Assembly: GCA_008694505.1 (NCBI GenBank)
Contig: VZDJ01007755.1
Span: 216,644-280,643 of the forward strand
Direction of reading: 5' to 3'
DNA length: 64,000 bases
Source of the DNA: Cyanoderma ruficeps
Taxonomy: Eukaryota > Chordata > Aves > Passeriformes > Timaliidae
Part shown: positions 1-11,164 of the stretch, in pieces
Numbering within the stretch: position 1 is the stretch's first letter
Layout: every line of letters starts with the position of its first letter
Notes under the pieces: generated by a model
Database searches by the model: none
Told to the model about the DNA's origin: nothing
What the model saw: the letters and a program-made list of their open reading frames with translations, nothing else
Position numbers and translations under genes: made by a program

Positions 1-3000
1 ATGTTTAATAAGAACTTCTATATAGCAACTTCACCATCCATAGCGACAATACTTCAGTGTCACACCTTGGGTAATGTTTCATCTCTTGTACAGCCTGTCA
101 CCAGGTCCCTGGGCTTGGGTCGTTCTTTGCTATTTTCTGAAATGCTCATGCATAATATAAATCACTTTTTCTAGGGGACAATTTTTACAACAATCAACAA
201 TATTTCCACCATATTCACAGGAACATATATTCATTTTCACTCTAAAAGCAAAGTAACAGAAAACAAAACAACAACAAAAAACTCCTCCAAATCAAAATCA
301 GATCAAAATCAAAAGGTTTTTCATCTTTTATGATAATACTTGACTAAATTTTAGATGAAAGTTATTATCTAAGTTTGGTAATTTGGAATCATATCTGTAC
401 ATATCCATTAAAGAGAAATATGAAGTAAAAGAAGAACTCAAACTATTGGGATAGATTAAAATATTCAGAATTAGAACAAACCAAAATTCTATGACTGATC
501 ATTATCTTCAAGCCTTCGGTTACTTTATAAGGCCAGGAAATTTAATTTGCATTGAATAAATGTTATAGGATTCTAATCACTATATGATACAAACCGAATT
601 TAAACAACTACAACTCATTAAAAACAGAAAAATTTTACTGGGATGAAATTTTCATGAAGAGTAATATAATTGGGGAGGGGAAAGAAAGTATTTCTCTTAC
701 TGTGATGGTTGCACCTGCTGGCAGTCTTTGCCTAAAGACTTGTTAGGACCTTTTAGCCTACCTACATTACTCTGTATTATTTCTAAGAGCTCTGAGTTTA
801 ATATTAAGACAGGATGTATCAATTGTTATATTAGAATGCAAATCAGAGACAAAATAGAAAGAATGAAGAAACAGTCTCAAGGCTAACTCTGCACTTGGAT
901 TGTATTTCTACATGTTTATGCTAGACTGTAAACAAAAGTCATCTCCCTAGCCAGCATCATCTGGAAATGAGCTGCAGTGTGAACAGAAGAAATAAAAAAC
1001 TGGAAAGAAAAGTGCTTACAATTATTTTAACCATGCTGACAAATATCACTCGGAAAATATATGATTTCACAGATATTCCTTCTGGTTTTCTTTATGAACT
1101 CCTATCCCAAATCCTCCAAATTCATGACCACCAATGATTTTATTCATATTTCTAAATGTAAAATAAAAGAAGTATCTGACACATAATTCCTGTAATGTGA
1201 TAAATTTCCAAAGAATTTGTTTTCTTGAAAACATATTTGAAATTCTTGCACAGAGATATTCAGTTCAACCAAATACCTTTTAGCCATAAATAGATAAAAA
1301 TTACAGTACTAGTGTAAAACTGGGGTTCTTATAGATTCATACACCTTATCAGGAGAGATGGGGGAAAAAGTAGTTCTTTAACTTTATTGGCCAACCTCAC
1401 TTTAAATTATTTTATGACCTAGAAAACGTTATTTTAAATGTGACTTCTTTACCTCAGCTACCCAATACTCATCAATAACTAAATAACAACAACCTACTGC
1501 TTTATCTAAAATTCTCATCCTACACTAAAGATCAAATTCTCTCAGAATCCTTTATTTTTGCCTATCTTTATCGTAAAGTAAGCAACACATTATATCTGTT
1601 CTATATTTTTTTTGAAGCATGGGCAGAAAAGTAGCCTTGGTTACTTTATTGGCTTTGTATACACTGACTTATCTTGTCCAGTCATTTTATGGTTATGTCA
1701 TGTTGCTCATATTTTGAAAATACTGTCTTCTTGCTAAATGCAGCCTTTAAGGATAAATGATCTTAGGAAACATTCTAATTTTAACTCTGATTTATACAAC
1801 AATCTAAGTTATTTATAATTTCTTCTTCTGTGTTACTATGTGTATTCTAAAGAAACAAAAATGCAGATGTGTCCTCTTCTGATGGTAACTATGTCAGATG
1901 AGAAAGTTCCTGTCACCCTACTCTCCCTGTGACATTTGGTACCATATCCTCCTTCTGGAGATTACCACGGGCTGGTGTCAGCTAGCTGAGGTGCGCACAG
2001 GGTTTCCTCCTCATCCATTTCAATTAAATAAGGTGCTTTAGTTCAGAGAATTTAAATAACAACTCTGTACTTGCCCATCAAATTTGGATCAAAATGGATT
2101 AGGAAGAAATCACATAAACATTTCTGCTGGCATAGCTGATGAGGCAGCAACCTATTCAGGCAGCCCAGCTGCAGGTATGTGGTTGTGTGACAATGTTTTT
2201 GAGAGTCTGAGAACTTTCTGCAACATAAACCACAGATTAAATAATGCCTATTCTCTTAGAACATTTCAACACCCCCCCCCCCCCTTAAANAAGAAAGAGA
2301 GAAGTGGCAGATTCTGATCTCATTTACATTCAGGCCCATCTAAAAGCTTAAACATTTAACATGATATTTTAGAGAATTACAATTAGTCAGATTTTGCAGA
2401 GCAACAGTCTGGATATGCTTCATATATATTGCAAATATACAAACAGCAGTGAAAACACTTGGAAACATCAAGATGGCTGAAAGGTTTTGCAAGAACTTTA
2501 AAATTCCCATTAACTCTATGATATGAAAAATCCTTGCTTGTTTGATGGTCCCATGGAAAGTAATGGGAGTGTTGCAAAGACTAATGGCAGCATAACAGAG
2601 CTAAAAATGTTCAAGAGACAATACAGCAACTTAAGATTATATGCCTTTTTTATGGTGCAATTTAATATTCCAGAATTTATAATGCATACCTTTAACTAAG
2701 TTAATAATGACAGAGTTGGAGTTTGGTGCATGTTGTGTTCAATTCTTACAATAAAAAGCTTTAATGTGAAAATAAAATACATTGGGAAACTACTATCAAG
2801 TAAATATTCATCTTGATGAACCTCCATGAGCACAGGAGAAACAGCAAAATAATCAATGAACAGGATAAATTCACTGACAGAAAAGGAATATAATCTCCAA
2901 TTATGGGATTCCTAAGCCTACATTAAGTCTTTAAATCTTAACTTGCATTAACTAAGTTGTTGTGATTATACTTCAAACTCAGGAAACTCCACATGTCCAG

Positions 3001-6000
3001 TCAATTATTGGAATGCATTTGTTACTAAAGACCAAGGAGATATATTTTCAGGAATAGCTAATGAGTTTTTTTCTTTTGAGTTCCACAGATAGGACTACAA
3101 ATAGCATCTATGACTAAAAATCACTTCTATTTTTTTTCCAAAATCACTCTCTAAATAAAGTAGAATCTGAAATCATCAATGCACTAAAGCCACTCTTTTG
3201 ACTTAACAACAAAACTTCCATCCAGTAGAGTCAAATACCTGGACTCCCAACAAAGGCCATCCTACTCGAGATCTCATTTCTGATCTAAGGACAACTAAAA
3301 TATCGCACCAGGTATTTGAGAGAACAATCCCAAAAATCACATCTCATGTCTAAGAGCACTGTCCAAATATTTCATGTTACAGCTGAAGACTTTTTAAACT
3401 TAGTTTCTCAGACGTATTGAATTAGTGTGGTTTTCTGTCCCTCAAAACTGCAAGGAGTTGTATTATCTACATTTCTGAAAACAAAAATATGAAAGGTTCT
3501 GGGTTTTTTTATCACCCAGACTTTTAATCTTTCAAAATGAAGAAATTCAAAAATTGTGATGCACCACATTTTCTCCTTTAATTTTATTTTTAGGGTTTTT
3601 TGGTGCCTCATATTTTAGCATTTGACTTAATAATAGCTTATTTAAGACAGGTGAAATGATGGAGGATATAAGATAAACACTAGCACCTACTTTTCATCAT
3701 ATTTAAATTTAATTTATCATAGTACTTCATACTCATAATGACATATTAAAGAAAACAAAATCTGTGATCCTTTCGTGCAAAATTCTTCCTTAAAAAAAAG
3801 TTTTCTTTTATACAGAAAAAGGGTGAAACAGCAAATTTCAACACTAGTGTATGAAATGTTGTGTCCTTTCAGGCATGTTGAAAAAGTAGCAGTGGCATTT
3901 TATTGTGTTTCTTCATGCACTGTTCTAATACCCATGGATACCAAATTAAGCACACTAATTATTGAAGTGACTGTGATGTGGGAGATACTGATTCTGCCAA
4001 GCAGACCCTTTCACTCACAGACACCATACTCTAACCACTGCATACAAAATGGAACATATCTCGGTACTCTTAGCCTTTCTTCCTTCTGGATTTAGGAATT
4101 GGTGAAATACATTTGGATGTTACCCTTTGCTTCCAAATTTTTTTGTATAAAATAATTGAAATTTTGCACAAAAGGTGTAATCTTCCTCCTCCTCTGCATT
4201 GTTTTTCCTTTCACAAATTCCAAATAATATCATTTGCAGATTAAATATTAACCCTAGCTCTTTGTTTGTATCTGTCAAAGAGATGAATTGCTATCTCTCA
4301 TTTTGTACCTGTCTGGGAAGTCTAAAAACCAGCAAAAACACCTTTTCTTGCACATTTAACAAATTCTGACTGAAGTGTACTATAATTAAATATCAAATTA
4401 AAGAAAATACAGTTATTATTATCTGACCATGGGCCTGAAGTCAGCCACAATTAGTACATTTTCAACGATTCTCATAAGTTGTGGAAACCCTTCTCACTGA
4501 CACTCGGAGAAATCAATATAATTAGACAGAGGCAAATCTTTTACAAACTCATGGAAATGGGTACATGAATGAAGAGTAAGTTTAATAGTGCAGTTAAATC
4601 TGCCGCTCTGAAAATTCCACATCTAAATTCATGGCCACCAGAAGTGAGGAAACTCTACCAAGGTAAAGAAAATTCTGTACCCATCTTGGGGTTTATGTCC
4701 TTTTCCTAAATATGGAAAAGGATGTATCCATGATAGCTTTTCTTGAATCACAACAGCAGTTCTTGCATCCTCAGAGAAACAAGACATGGTTTAATGCTTT
4801 TAGTTCCAGAAAGTGTTCCCAATACTGATATTTCATTTACCATCAAATTAAACACAAAATACTATGCATACCAGGAATGTTACATTAGCAATCTTTTGCA
4901 TTAAAAACCATAAATGGAATAGATATGTATATGGAGTATATTTAAAATGGGACAGTGAAAATTGGTAATTTAGTACTGATACCCAATGGTTGAAATTTAT
5001 TCCACGAAAAGGTCTTCTGTTTGAAGACACTTTGAGTTGGAAATTGTCTTGTTTCTTTTTAAAAGCACCTATTATTGTCAATAGTCTGACTCAGCCTTTG
5101 TAGATCCCATATGTGCTTTGAAAATTCTCATTTATAAAAGTTTTTTTTTTTAATTTTCACTGACAAGAGACATTCATGATTTCTGCAGAAATAGAATGGG
5201 CTATGTCAAAAAACTAATGAGTTTTTACCCTCCTTTTTACTCCTAAATGCAAAAATGCTTCCAATGTGGAAAGGAGAAAATGAAAACTGTACAAATCTAT
5301 GTGGAGGTGAGAATGCTTCAGAGTAGAAAGAAAGCCTTGCTTCAAATTTGCATGCAAACACTTCTTTTTACACTTTTTAGCACTTCCTTTGCAAGAGATA
5401 GTCTTCTGGCATGCTTAAGTTGCATCCACACTACTGCAATATTTCTTGCAGCAATTTAACTCCAATGCTCTTTTTATTGCTCGTGACTTGCTTTGAGCAA
5501 TCTCCAAATGAAGGAGCTCGATGGGGATTGAAAGTGGAGGGGAAGGAAGTCAAGGATAATGTTCCTGTTCCAGATTCAGCATTATTTCTGAAAAAGCAAT
5601 TGGCAAAAAACTGTTTGCAAAATTAACTTCCAGAATAAGTGAGAAGTGTGAATACTTTTTGCAGCTGATTTTATCTTTTGGGGCTTTGTGGTGTCTGTGT
5701 AATGGGAACTAATGGTCTTGGGAAAAAAATAGCTTTTATTACTGCAAGTTGACTTGCTGCCAGAAATTCTTCAACCTCTGCGCCTTGCAGTCAATCAGCC
5801 ACTTGAATAGCCTAGACTTACAATCTTAGGAAAATTTTGCCTGAAGGCACAGTAAAAAACCTAACACACTCAAACAGTAGAAATACTTTGGTATTGCTTC
5901 CTTTTCTGAAGACATTAAAAAAAATCAGAAAAAAAACCCCTAAATAAACACCCATCATGCCTAAATAAATAATGAATAACTGAAATAAAAAAAGTTTTTT

Positions 6001-6627
6001 AAATGTAGTGGAAGTAAAAATTATTGCATAAACAACATATCTCATTACTGTTTGGGAGTCCCTTCCGATACATTTTTTACAAGACCACAGAGGCAAAAAT
6101 AATCGTGGATGGAGGTCCTAATCTATCATGGCAGGTGGTAGAGACCTTACCAGAAAGGGACTGGTAACTCTGCCAATAGCTAGCTACAAATTCTAATTTT
6201 AGAAGTCTTCAGCTTTTCCCAAATTTCTTTTGTATGATTCCTGAACTGGATTTAGCATCTGGAGTCCCTGTTTGTAATTTATTATTTTGTTCTGTCTGAA
6301 GTAACCCTTAAGGAGCAGTAAGTTGCCTTGGAAGCCTTGCTGTTGATGGCAACAAGACTGAGTCTCCACCCTGAATTTCTGCTCTTTTGACTTAACAGAT
6401 ATGCATAGCTGTCAAAAAGTTAACTGTGCTCAAACTCTTTGCTGGATTACAAGCCCTAGCAGGAGACCTGTGTTTTGTGTTCAGGTAGGTCATGATGCTT
6501 CCATTTTCTTTTATCTGCTGCATAAATTAACTTCACAATTGTACAGGGTTTTTTTGCAGCAGAGTGAATTCTCTTCATACCAGCTTGTAGGGTGCTATGA
6601 TTTGGACTTGTAACTAAAATAATGTTG
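1..6627. other. Unique A+T-rich DNA, no gene seen
   Basis: I find no exon set, RNA gene or recognisable transposon here. Open frames are short and lack paired splice sites. There is an A/C-rich tract near 258-290, a run of 13 C at 2272-2284 followed by an N at 2290, and scattered poly-T runs. The region is probably intergenic or intronic. Diverged repeats older than those I can recognise by eye may be present. Confidence 0.5.
2272..2290. repeat. Homopolymer C run with an unresolved base
   Basis: Thirteen consecutive C at 2272-2284 are followed by TTAAA and a single N at 2290. The N sits next to the homopolymer, so it is most likely a base-calling or polishing problem and not biology. Confidence 0.85.
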
Positions 6628-6632
6628 ATAAC

Positions 6633-7106
6633 TGTCACGATTTGACCCAAGCTGGCAACCACACAGACACTTGCTTACTCCCCCCAAGTGGGACAGGGGA
6701 GAGAATTGAAAGAGTAATAGTGAGAAAAATCATAGGCTGAGATAAAAATGGTTTAATAGGGAAAGCAAAACCCACCCACAGAAGCAGAACAAATAATTCA
6801 TTCACCACTTTCCTTGGGCAAGGAGGTGTTCAGCTATCCCCAAGAGAACAGGGCTCTATCAGGCATAACAAATTTTGGAAGACCGACCCTAGCACGCTGA
6901 ACACCCCCCACCTCCTCCTTTTTCCCCTCAGTTTTACATGCTGAGCATGATGCCATATGGTCTGCAATATCTCTTTGGTCCGTTGGAGTCAAAAGCAAAC
7001 TGAAAACATCCCTTAATTATGAACACCATTTCCAGCATAAATTTAAAACAGAGCTCCATACCAGCTACCGTGCAGAAAATTTACTCTGCCCCAGCCAAAA
7101 ACAGCT
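6633..7106 (-). mobile_element. LTR copy, reverse orientation (left arm)
   Basis: Read on the minus strand this runs from the LTR start (GCTGGGGCAGAGTAAA near 7090) to the LTR end (TCAAATCGTGACA at 6633). Recognisable blocks include the U5-like stretch with ACTTGCTTACTCCCCCC near 6671-6690 and the poly(A)-signal region near 6750. A block of roughly 120-150 bp is missing near 6975-6985, between GTTGGAGTCA and AAAACATCCC. That missing block is present in the other arm. Confidence 0.75.
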
Positions 7107-7117
7107 CAATAGCTCAG

Positions 7118-7406
7118 AGATGTTTTAGCTATTGCTGAGCTTGCACAGCATCAAGGTCTTTTCTGCACCTCATTCCACCCCACCAGCAAGGAGGCTGGAG
7201 GTGCACATCAACTTAGGAAGGGACACAACTGGAAAAGCTGACTTCCTCTGACCAAAGGGATATTCCATGACACATTGTCCTCTGCAATAAAAGTCATGGG
7301 AAGAAGGAGAAAGGGAGAGACATCTGGGATAAAGCACTTTTCTTCCAAAGGAACCATTACAAAGGATACTTGTAATTTTTATCCTACTTTAGCCTACTTT
7401 ATCCTG
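7118..7406 (+). mobile_element. LTR copy, forward orientation, first part (right arm)
   Basis: This begins at GATGTTTTAGCTATTGC and runs through CACCCCACCAGCAAGG, GACCAAAGGGATATTCC and GCAATAAAAG (a possible TATA-like promoter element) to about 7370. It is the same LTR family as the left arm in opposite orientation. It lacks the first 90 or so bases of the LTR, which are present in the left arm, and contains the block missing there. It is cut by the nested LTR and resumes near 8486. Confidence 0.7.
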
Positions 7407-8483
7407 CTTGGTGGGTTGGTTTTGCCTGGCCTGGTTTATGGTAATAAGGGGCCACAGAGGTGGCTTCTGTGAGAAGCTGCTGGAAGCTTCCACCATGTCT
7501 GGCAGAGCCAGCCCCTGATGGCTCTGAAGATGGACATGCTGGTGGCCAAAGCTGGGCCAATTAGAGAGGTTAGTAATGCCTCTGTGGTATTTAAGAAGGA
7601 AATCAAAACAAAGTGGGCCACACACAGTTTTTTCCTGGCCAAAGAGAAAAAGGAGGTGAGAACATGTGAGGGAAACAACATGGAGACACCAAGGTCAGTG
7701 CAGAAGGAGGGGCAGGAGCTGGTCCAGGCCCCAGAGCTGAGATTCCTCTGCAGGCCATGGTGAGACCATGGTGAAGCAGCTGTGCCCCTGCAGCCCATGG
7801 GGATCCACAGGGGATGCAGGGATCCACCCACAGCCCATGGGGGAGGTGCCCATGCCAGAGTGGGTGGATGCCTGGAGGAGGCTGTGATCCAGTGAGTGAC
7901 CCAGTGGAGAGAGGAGGCCCTTGCTCCCAGGCTGGAGGAGCCTGTCCTTGGAGGACTGCACCCCATGGAATAGTGACACAAGCCACAGCAGTTTGGGGAG
8001 GACTCTGTGCCCATGGGAGGGACTCACATTGCAGCAGTTTTGAGAGAACTGCTGGTCATGAAGTTTGGAGCCATGCTGGAGAAGTTCACAGAGAACTGTC
8101 TCCCATGGGAGGGACCCCAGGGTGTCACAGGGGAAGAACTCCTCTCCCAGAGCTGCAGAAGAAAACCTCGGGTGATGAACTGACCAGAACCCCTATCCCC
8201 CGTCTCCCTGTGCTGTTGGTGGGAAGAAGGGAGGGGTTGGGGGAAGAAAAGGTGTTTCTTAAGGTGTTTCTTCTTTTACTTTTCATTATCCTGCTCTGAT
8301 TTTGTTAGTAATGAATTAAATTTATACCTTTAAACTGAGCCTGTTTTGTCCTTGGAGTGTTTTCTCCTGGTCCTTAAATCATGAACTCTTTGCTAATTTT
8401 TTCTCTTCTCTGCCCAGCTATAGCAGGGCAGGGTGAGTGGCTTTTGTGGGTTCCTGGCATTTGGCCAGTATCTTAAACCACGA
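7407..8483 (+). mobile_element. Second avian ERV LTR nested in the forward arm
   Basis: A G+C-richer block that differs sharply from its surroundings. It begins near GGTGGGTTGGTTTTGCC, includes GAGAAGCTGCTGGAAGCTTCC, repeated CAGCCCATGG motifs (7780-7850), GATGAACTGACC near 8176, and ends near CCAGTATCTTAAACCACGA. These blocks match an LTR of about 1 kb that I recognise from bird genomes (ERVL-like). Start and end are approximate and no target duplication is visible, so the ends are worn or misplaced. The 190-codon open frames on both strands follow from the high G+C content and are not genes. Confidence 0.7.
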
Positions 8484-8696
8484 AACTTAGAAATAGCTAA
8501 ACATCTGGAAAGCAGTAAATAGATTCTTTATTTTGTTTTGCTTGTGTGTGAAGCTTTTGCTTTATCTATTAAACTGCCTTTATTGCAACACATGAGTTTC
8601 TCACTTTTACCCTTCTAATCCTCTCCCCCATTCTGCTGGGAAGGGAGTGAGAGATCAACTGCACGGTGCTGAGCTGCCTACCGAGGTTAAACCACA
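8484..8696 (+). mobile_element. LTR copy, forward orientation, second part (right arm)
   Basis: The outer LTR resumes with AATAGCTAAACATCTGG and continues through TTGCTTTATCTATTAAACTG (poly(A)-signal region, ATTAAA) to the LTR terminus GGTTAAACCACA at 8696. The reverse complement aligns with the left arm from 6633 onward, for example GTTTAATAG and AAAGCAAAA in both. The target duplication ATAAC follows directly. Confidence 0.75.
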
Positions 8697-8701
8697 ATAA
8701 C

Positions 8702-9479
8702 TATTATACAGTTTTATTTAAGGAAAAGTTTTAATGACATCTATTACAGGTTTGGGTTTTTTAGTTTTTAAATAAAATAATAAAATTTTTCTCTTTCTAC
8801 ATGTTTATAACAATCAGGGCCATCACAGAGGAGGTAAATTTTAGTTATCACTTGGGCTGCCAATTAAAAACTATTTTGCTGCATTATAGTAATTACCTGA
8901 ATATTATAACACAGAAATGTAAAGAAAACAGCTGCAAAGCTCATCACAAGGCACATGCAGCTGCAACACAGTGTAAAAGAAAACACTAAAAATATCTCTG
9001 AAATAATGAAAAAGATATGTAAAATGTTTTTCAAATTAAAGAATCATTCTCTTAATAGCAGTGCTCTGCACTAGAATGTAAACATATTTCTAACTAGAAA
9101 TGTAAGCAAGAATCTGGATGACCAAGTTGTTTAATCAGCAATTATTTTCCTTTAGCTGAAGACAGCAAACCAGCGGCAAGGTAATTACATGTTATGATAC
9201 ATTTAATATTTTTGCTCCATAATAACTGTGCTCTGAAAGACACCTTTCTCCTCTCCAACACCAACATATAAGTATATTTCCCAAAGTAATATCATTATCA
9301 CATACCAAACCTGATAGTGTATTCCACCTATTAGACTGAGATATATGCAGTGAATCTTAACAAATAATGGTTTGTAATGGTTTTTGCCATGTTTTATTTT
9401 AATTTACCCCTACAAAAGAACAGTTTTATTCTATTCAGTTCCTCACTTATAAATTATACTGTATTCCTCTAAGATTCTG
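8702..9479. other. A+T-rich spacer, nothing recognised
   Basis: Unique-looking sequence between two transposon insertions. I see no exon, RNA gene or repeat that I can name. Confidence 0.5.
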
Positions 9480-10466
9480 AGGAACCTAAGAATTTATCAG
9501 GTGATCGATTTCCTTGTGACTAGAAAGAGGGAAAAATCACACCCATTTTAAAAAAGGGTAAAAAATGAGGATACTGGGAACTACTGACCATCCAGCCTCT
9601 GTGCCCAGGGAGCTGATGGAAGAGATCATTCTGGAAGCTATGTCAAGGCATGTGAACGACAAGGAAGTGACTAGAGATAGCAACATGGCTTCATGAAACA
9701 AAAATTCTTCCTGACTAATTCTGTCCTTCTACAGTGAAGTGGCCACGTCGGTGGGTAAAGAGTAACAGATGTCTTCTGTAAGGCCTTTGGCACAATCCTA
9801 CACAGCACTGCTAAACTGGACAGATATGGTTTGATGGATGGGCTGTTCAATAGGTAAGGAATTGGAATGATGGAGGCATTAATCTCCAAATGGAGATCAG
9901 CACCAAGTGGTGTCCCCCAAGGGTCCACATTTGCCCTGTTAGCCAGTGGCAGTGAGTATCTGCAGCATCTGGATGACCCCAAGCTAAGTGGTGCTGTTGA
10001 TGCACTTGAGGGAAGGAATTCCTTCCCTAGGGACCTTGACAGACTTGAGGATTGGGCCTCTGGGAACTTCCAGAAGTTTATCAAGACCAAATGCAAAGTC
10101 TGCCGCCAGGTCAAGGCAAACTGATGTATAGGCTGGTGTTTAATGAATTGAGAGCACTCCTACAGAGGAGGAATCCCAATTACAATACCAGTAGATATTG
10201 GTAGCTATTTTTTAAACTGAAAGAGGATAAATTTAGATTAGATATGAGAAAGAAATTTTTCACATTGAGGATGATGAGACACCAGAACAGGCTTCCCAGA
10301 GAAACTGTGGATGCTCCTTCCATGGTGGGAAAGGTCAGGTTAGACAAGGCTTGAAGCAACCTGATCTAGTGAAACATGTCTCTGCCCATGGCAGAGCCTG
10401 GAGTGGGATAGGAAATAGGTGAACTTCAAAGGTCCTTTACAACCAAAATTTTTCTATGATTCTAGG
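9480..10466 (+). mobile_element. CR1 LINE fragment, forward, with RT remnant
   Basis: A 5'-truncated copy of the chicken-repeat-1 non-LTR retrotransposon. It covers the C-terminal part of the ORF2 reverse transcriptase and the 3' UTR. The frame at 9867-10124 keeps a SGVPQGS motif and DDPKLSGAVD, the remnant of the catalytic FADD box (written here as HLDD). Upstream, TTCTGTAAGGCCTTTGGCAC corresponds to the FCKAFDT motif of the family. Frameshifts and stops break the frame. An internal deletion near 10175-10215 joins the ORF2 end to the 3' UTR. The copy ends with TTCTATGATTCTAGG, the typical CR1 3' octamer repeat. It is a dead copy. Confidence 0.93.
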
Positions 10467-10884
10467 AATCATATTAAATATCACATGAGGCTTTATGGTG
10501 TATTTTCTGGAAGGTTTTTGTTTTCAGCATTGCACTGAAAAACTATAGAATCCTAACAGAGAGAAGTTTTTTCACATTCTCTTAAAATTATTATTTTATT
10601 TATACATATAACTTTTCTTGCTAAATCCTCGATAAAGTGACTGTGGTCAGTTGCTTTTAGTAAAGACTCCTTAAAAGTAGACAAGAAAACAATAAATATT
10701 GCATACATGTGTATTCACACACATTTCATTCACACAGAAAGTAAGGATGAAACAAACTTGTGCTTTCTAGGCAATCTGAGAGAAGAATAATGGGGTCAGG
10801 GATTATTTTAGGTATCAGATGACGTTAAATAAAGTGTAATAGGTCACAACAGGCCAAATCAGATTGTCAAGGTGGTGTCTCATC
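10467..10884. other. A+T-rich spacer
   Basis: Unique-looking sequence between the CR1 copy and the solo LTR. No gene or repeat is recognised. Confidence 0.5.
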
Positions 10885-11081
10885 TTGGACTGTGATGGTG
10901 CAGTGCTTCTCTCAGGGTTTTTGCCCGCGCTTCCTGGCTAGCTCTGGCACTGGCGTTGCAAAAAAGGTACAGGCCTGTATTCTGCAATACAGTTCCAATC
11001 CAGTGGGTCCTTGCCTCAACAGAAGCGTGAACAATGCAAGAAATAAAGGGATGGGACTCCGGTGGGGAACTTCAACTGGGT

Positions 11082-11087
11082 TTTATT
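11082..11087 (-). terminator. Poly(A) signal of the solo LTR
   Basis: AATAAA on the minus strand, about 75 nt downstream of the TATA-like box in the LTR. This is the usual position of the retroviral polyadenylation signal in R. Confidence 0.6.
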
Positions 11088-11156
11088 AAGTTCACGCGAC
11101 TTCCTTCCACCCAGGAGTCAGCCCGCCAAAGCCCACTGAACTCCTTGGTTTTCATC

Positions 11157-11164
11157 TTATACCT
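11157..11164 (-). promoter_or_regulatory. TATA-like box of the solo LTR
   Basis: GGTATAAG on the minus strand, upstream of the AATAAA. Position and order fit an LTR core promoter; activity is not shown by the sequence. Confidence 0.5.

Larger units (their letters stand above)
6628..8701. mobile_element. Composite endogenous retroviral LTR insertion with inverted ends
   Basis: The unit 6633-8696 is bounded by the direct repeat ATAAC (6628-6632 and 8697-8701), a 5-bp target duplication as expected for ERVL- or ERV1-type insertions. The left end starts TGTCACGATTTGACCC. The right end finishes GGTTAAACCACA, whose complement starts TGTGGTTTAACC. Both ends match the 3' (U5) end of the same common avian LTR family, one copy reversed (6633 to about 7106) and one forward (about 7118 to 8696). 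The arms align over hundreds of bases with roughly 25-35% difference by eye, so the insertion is old. The forward arm is interrupted by a second LTR. I see no gag, pol or env remnant. The family is recognised from memory of bird repeats; I do not assign a subfamily name. Confidence 0.75.

Noticed and set aside
7436..8299. Open frames of 110-192 codons on both strands near 7.4-8.3 kb
   Set aside because: They lie inside the G+C-rich nested LTR. Several frames are open at once on both strands, which reflects base composition and not a gene.
9867..10124. Open frame with reverse-transcriptase motifs
   Set aside because: It is a surviving piece of CR1 ORF2 in a truncated, frame-broken copy, so it is annotated as a mobile element and not as a functional gene.
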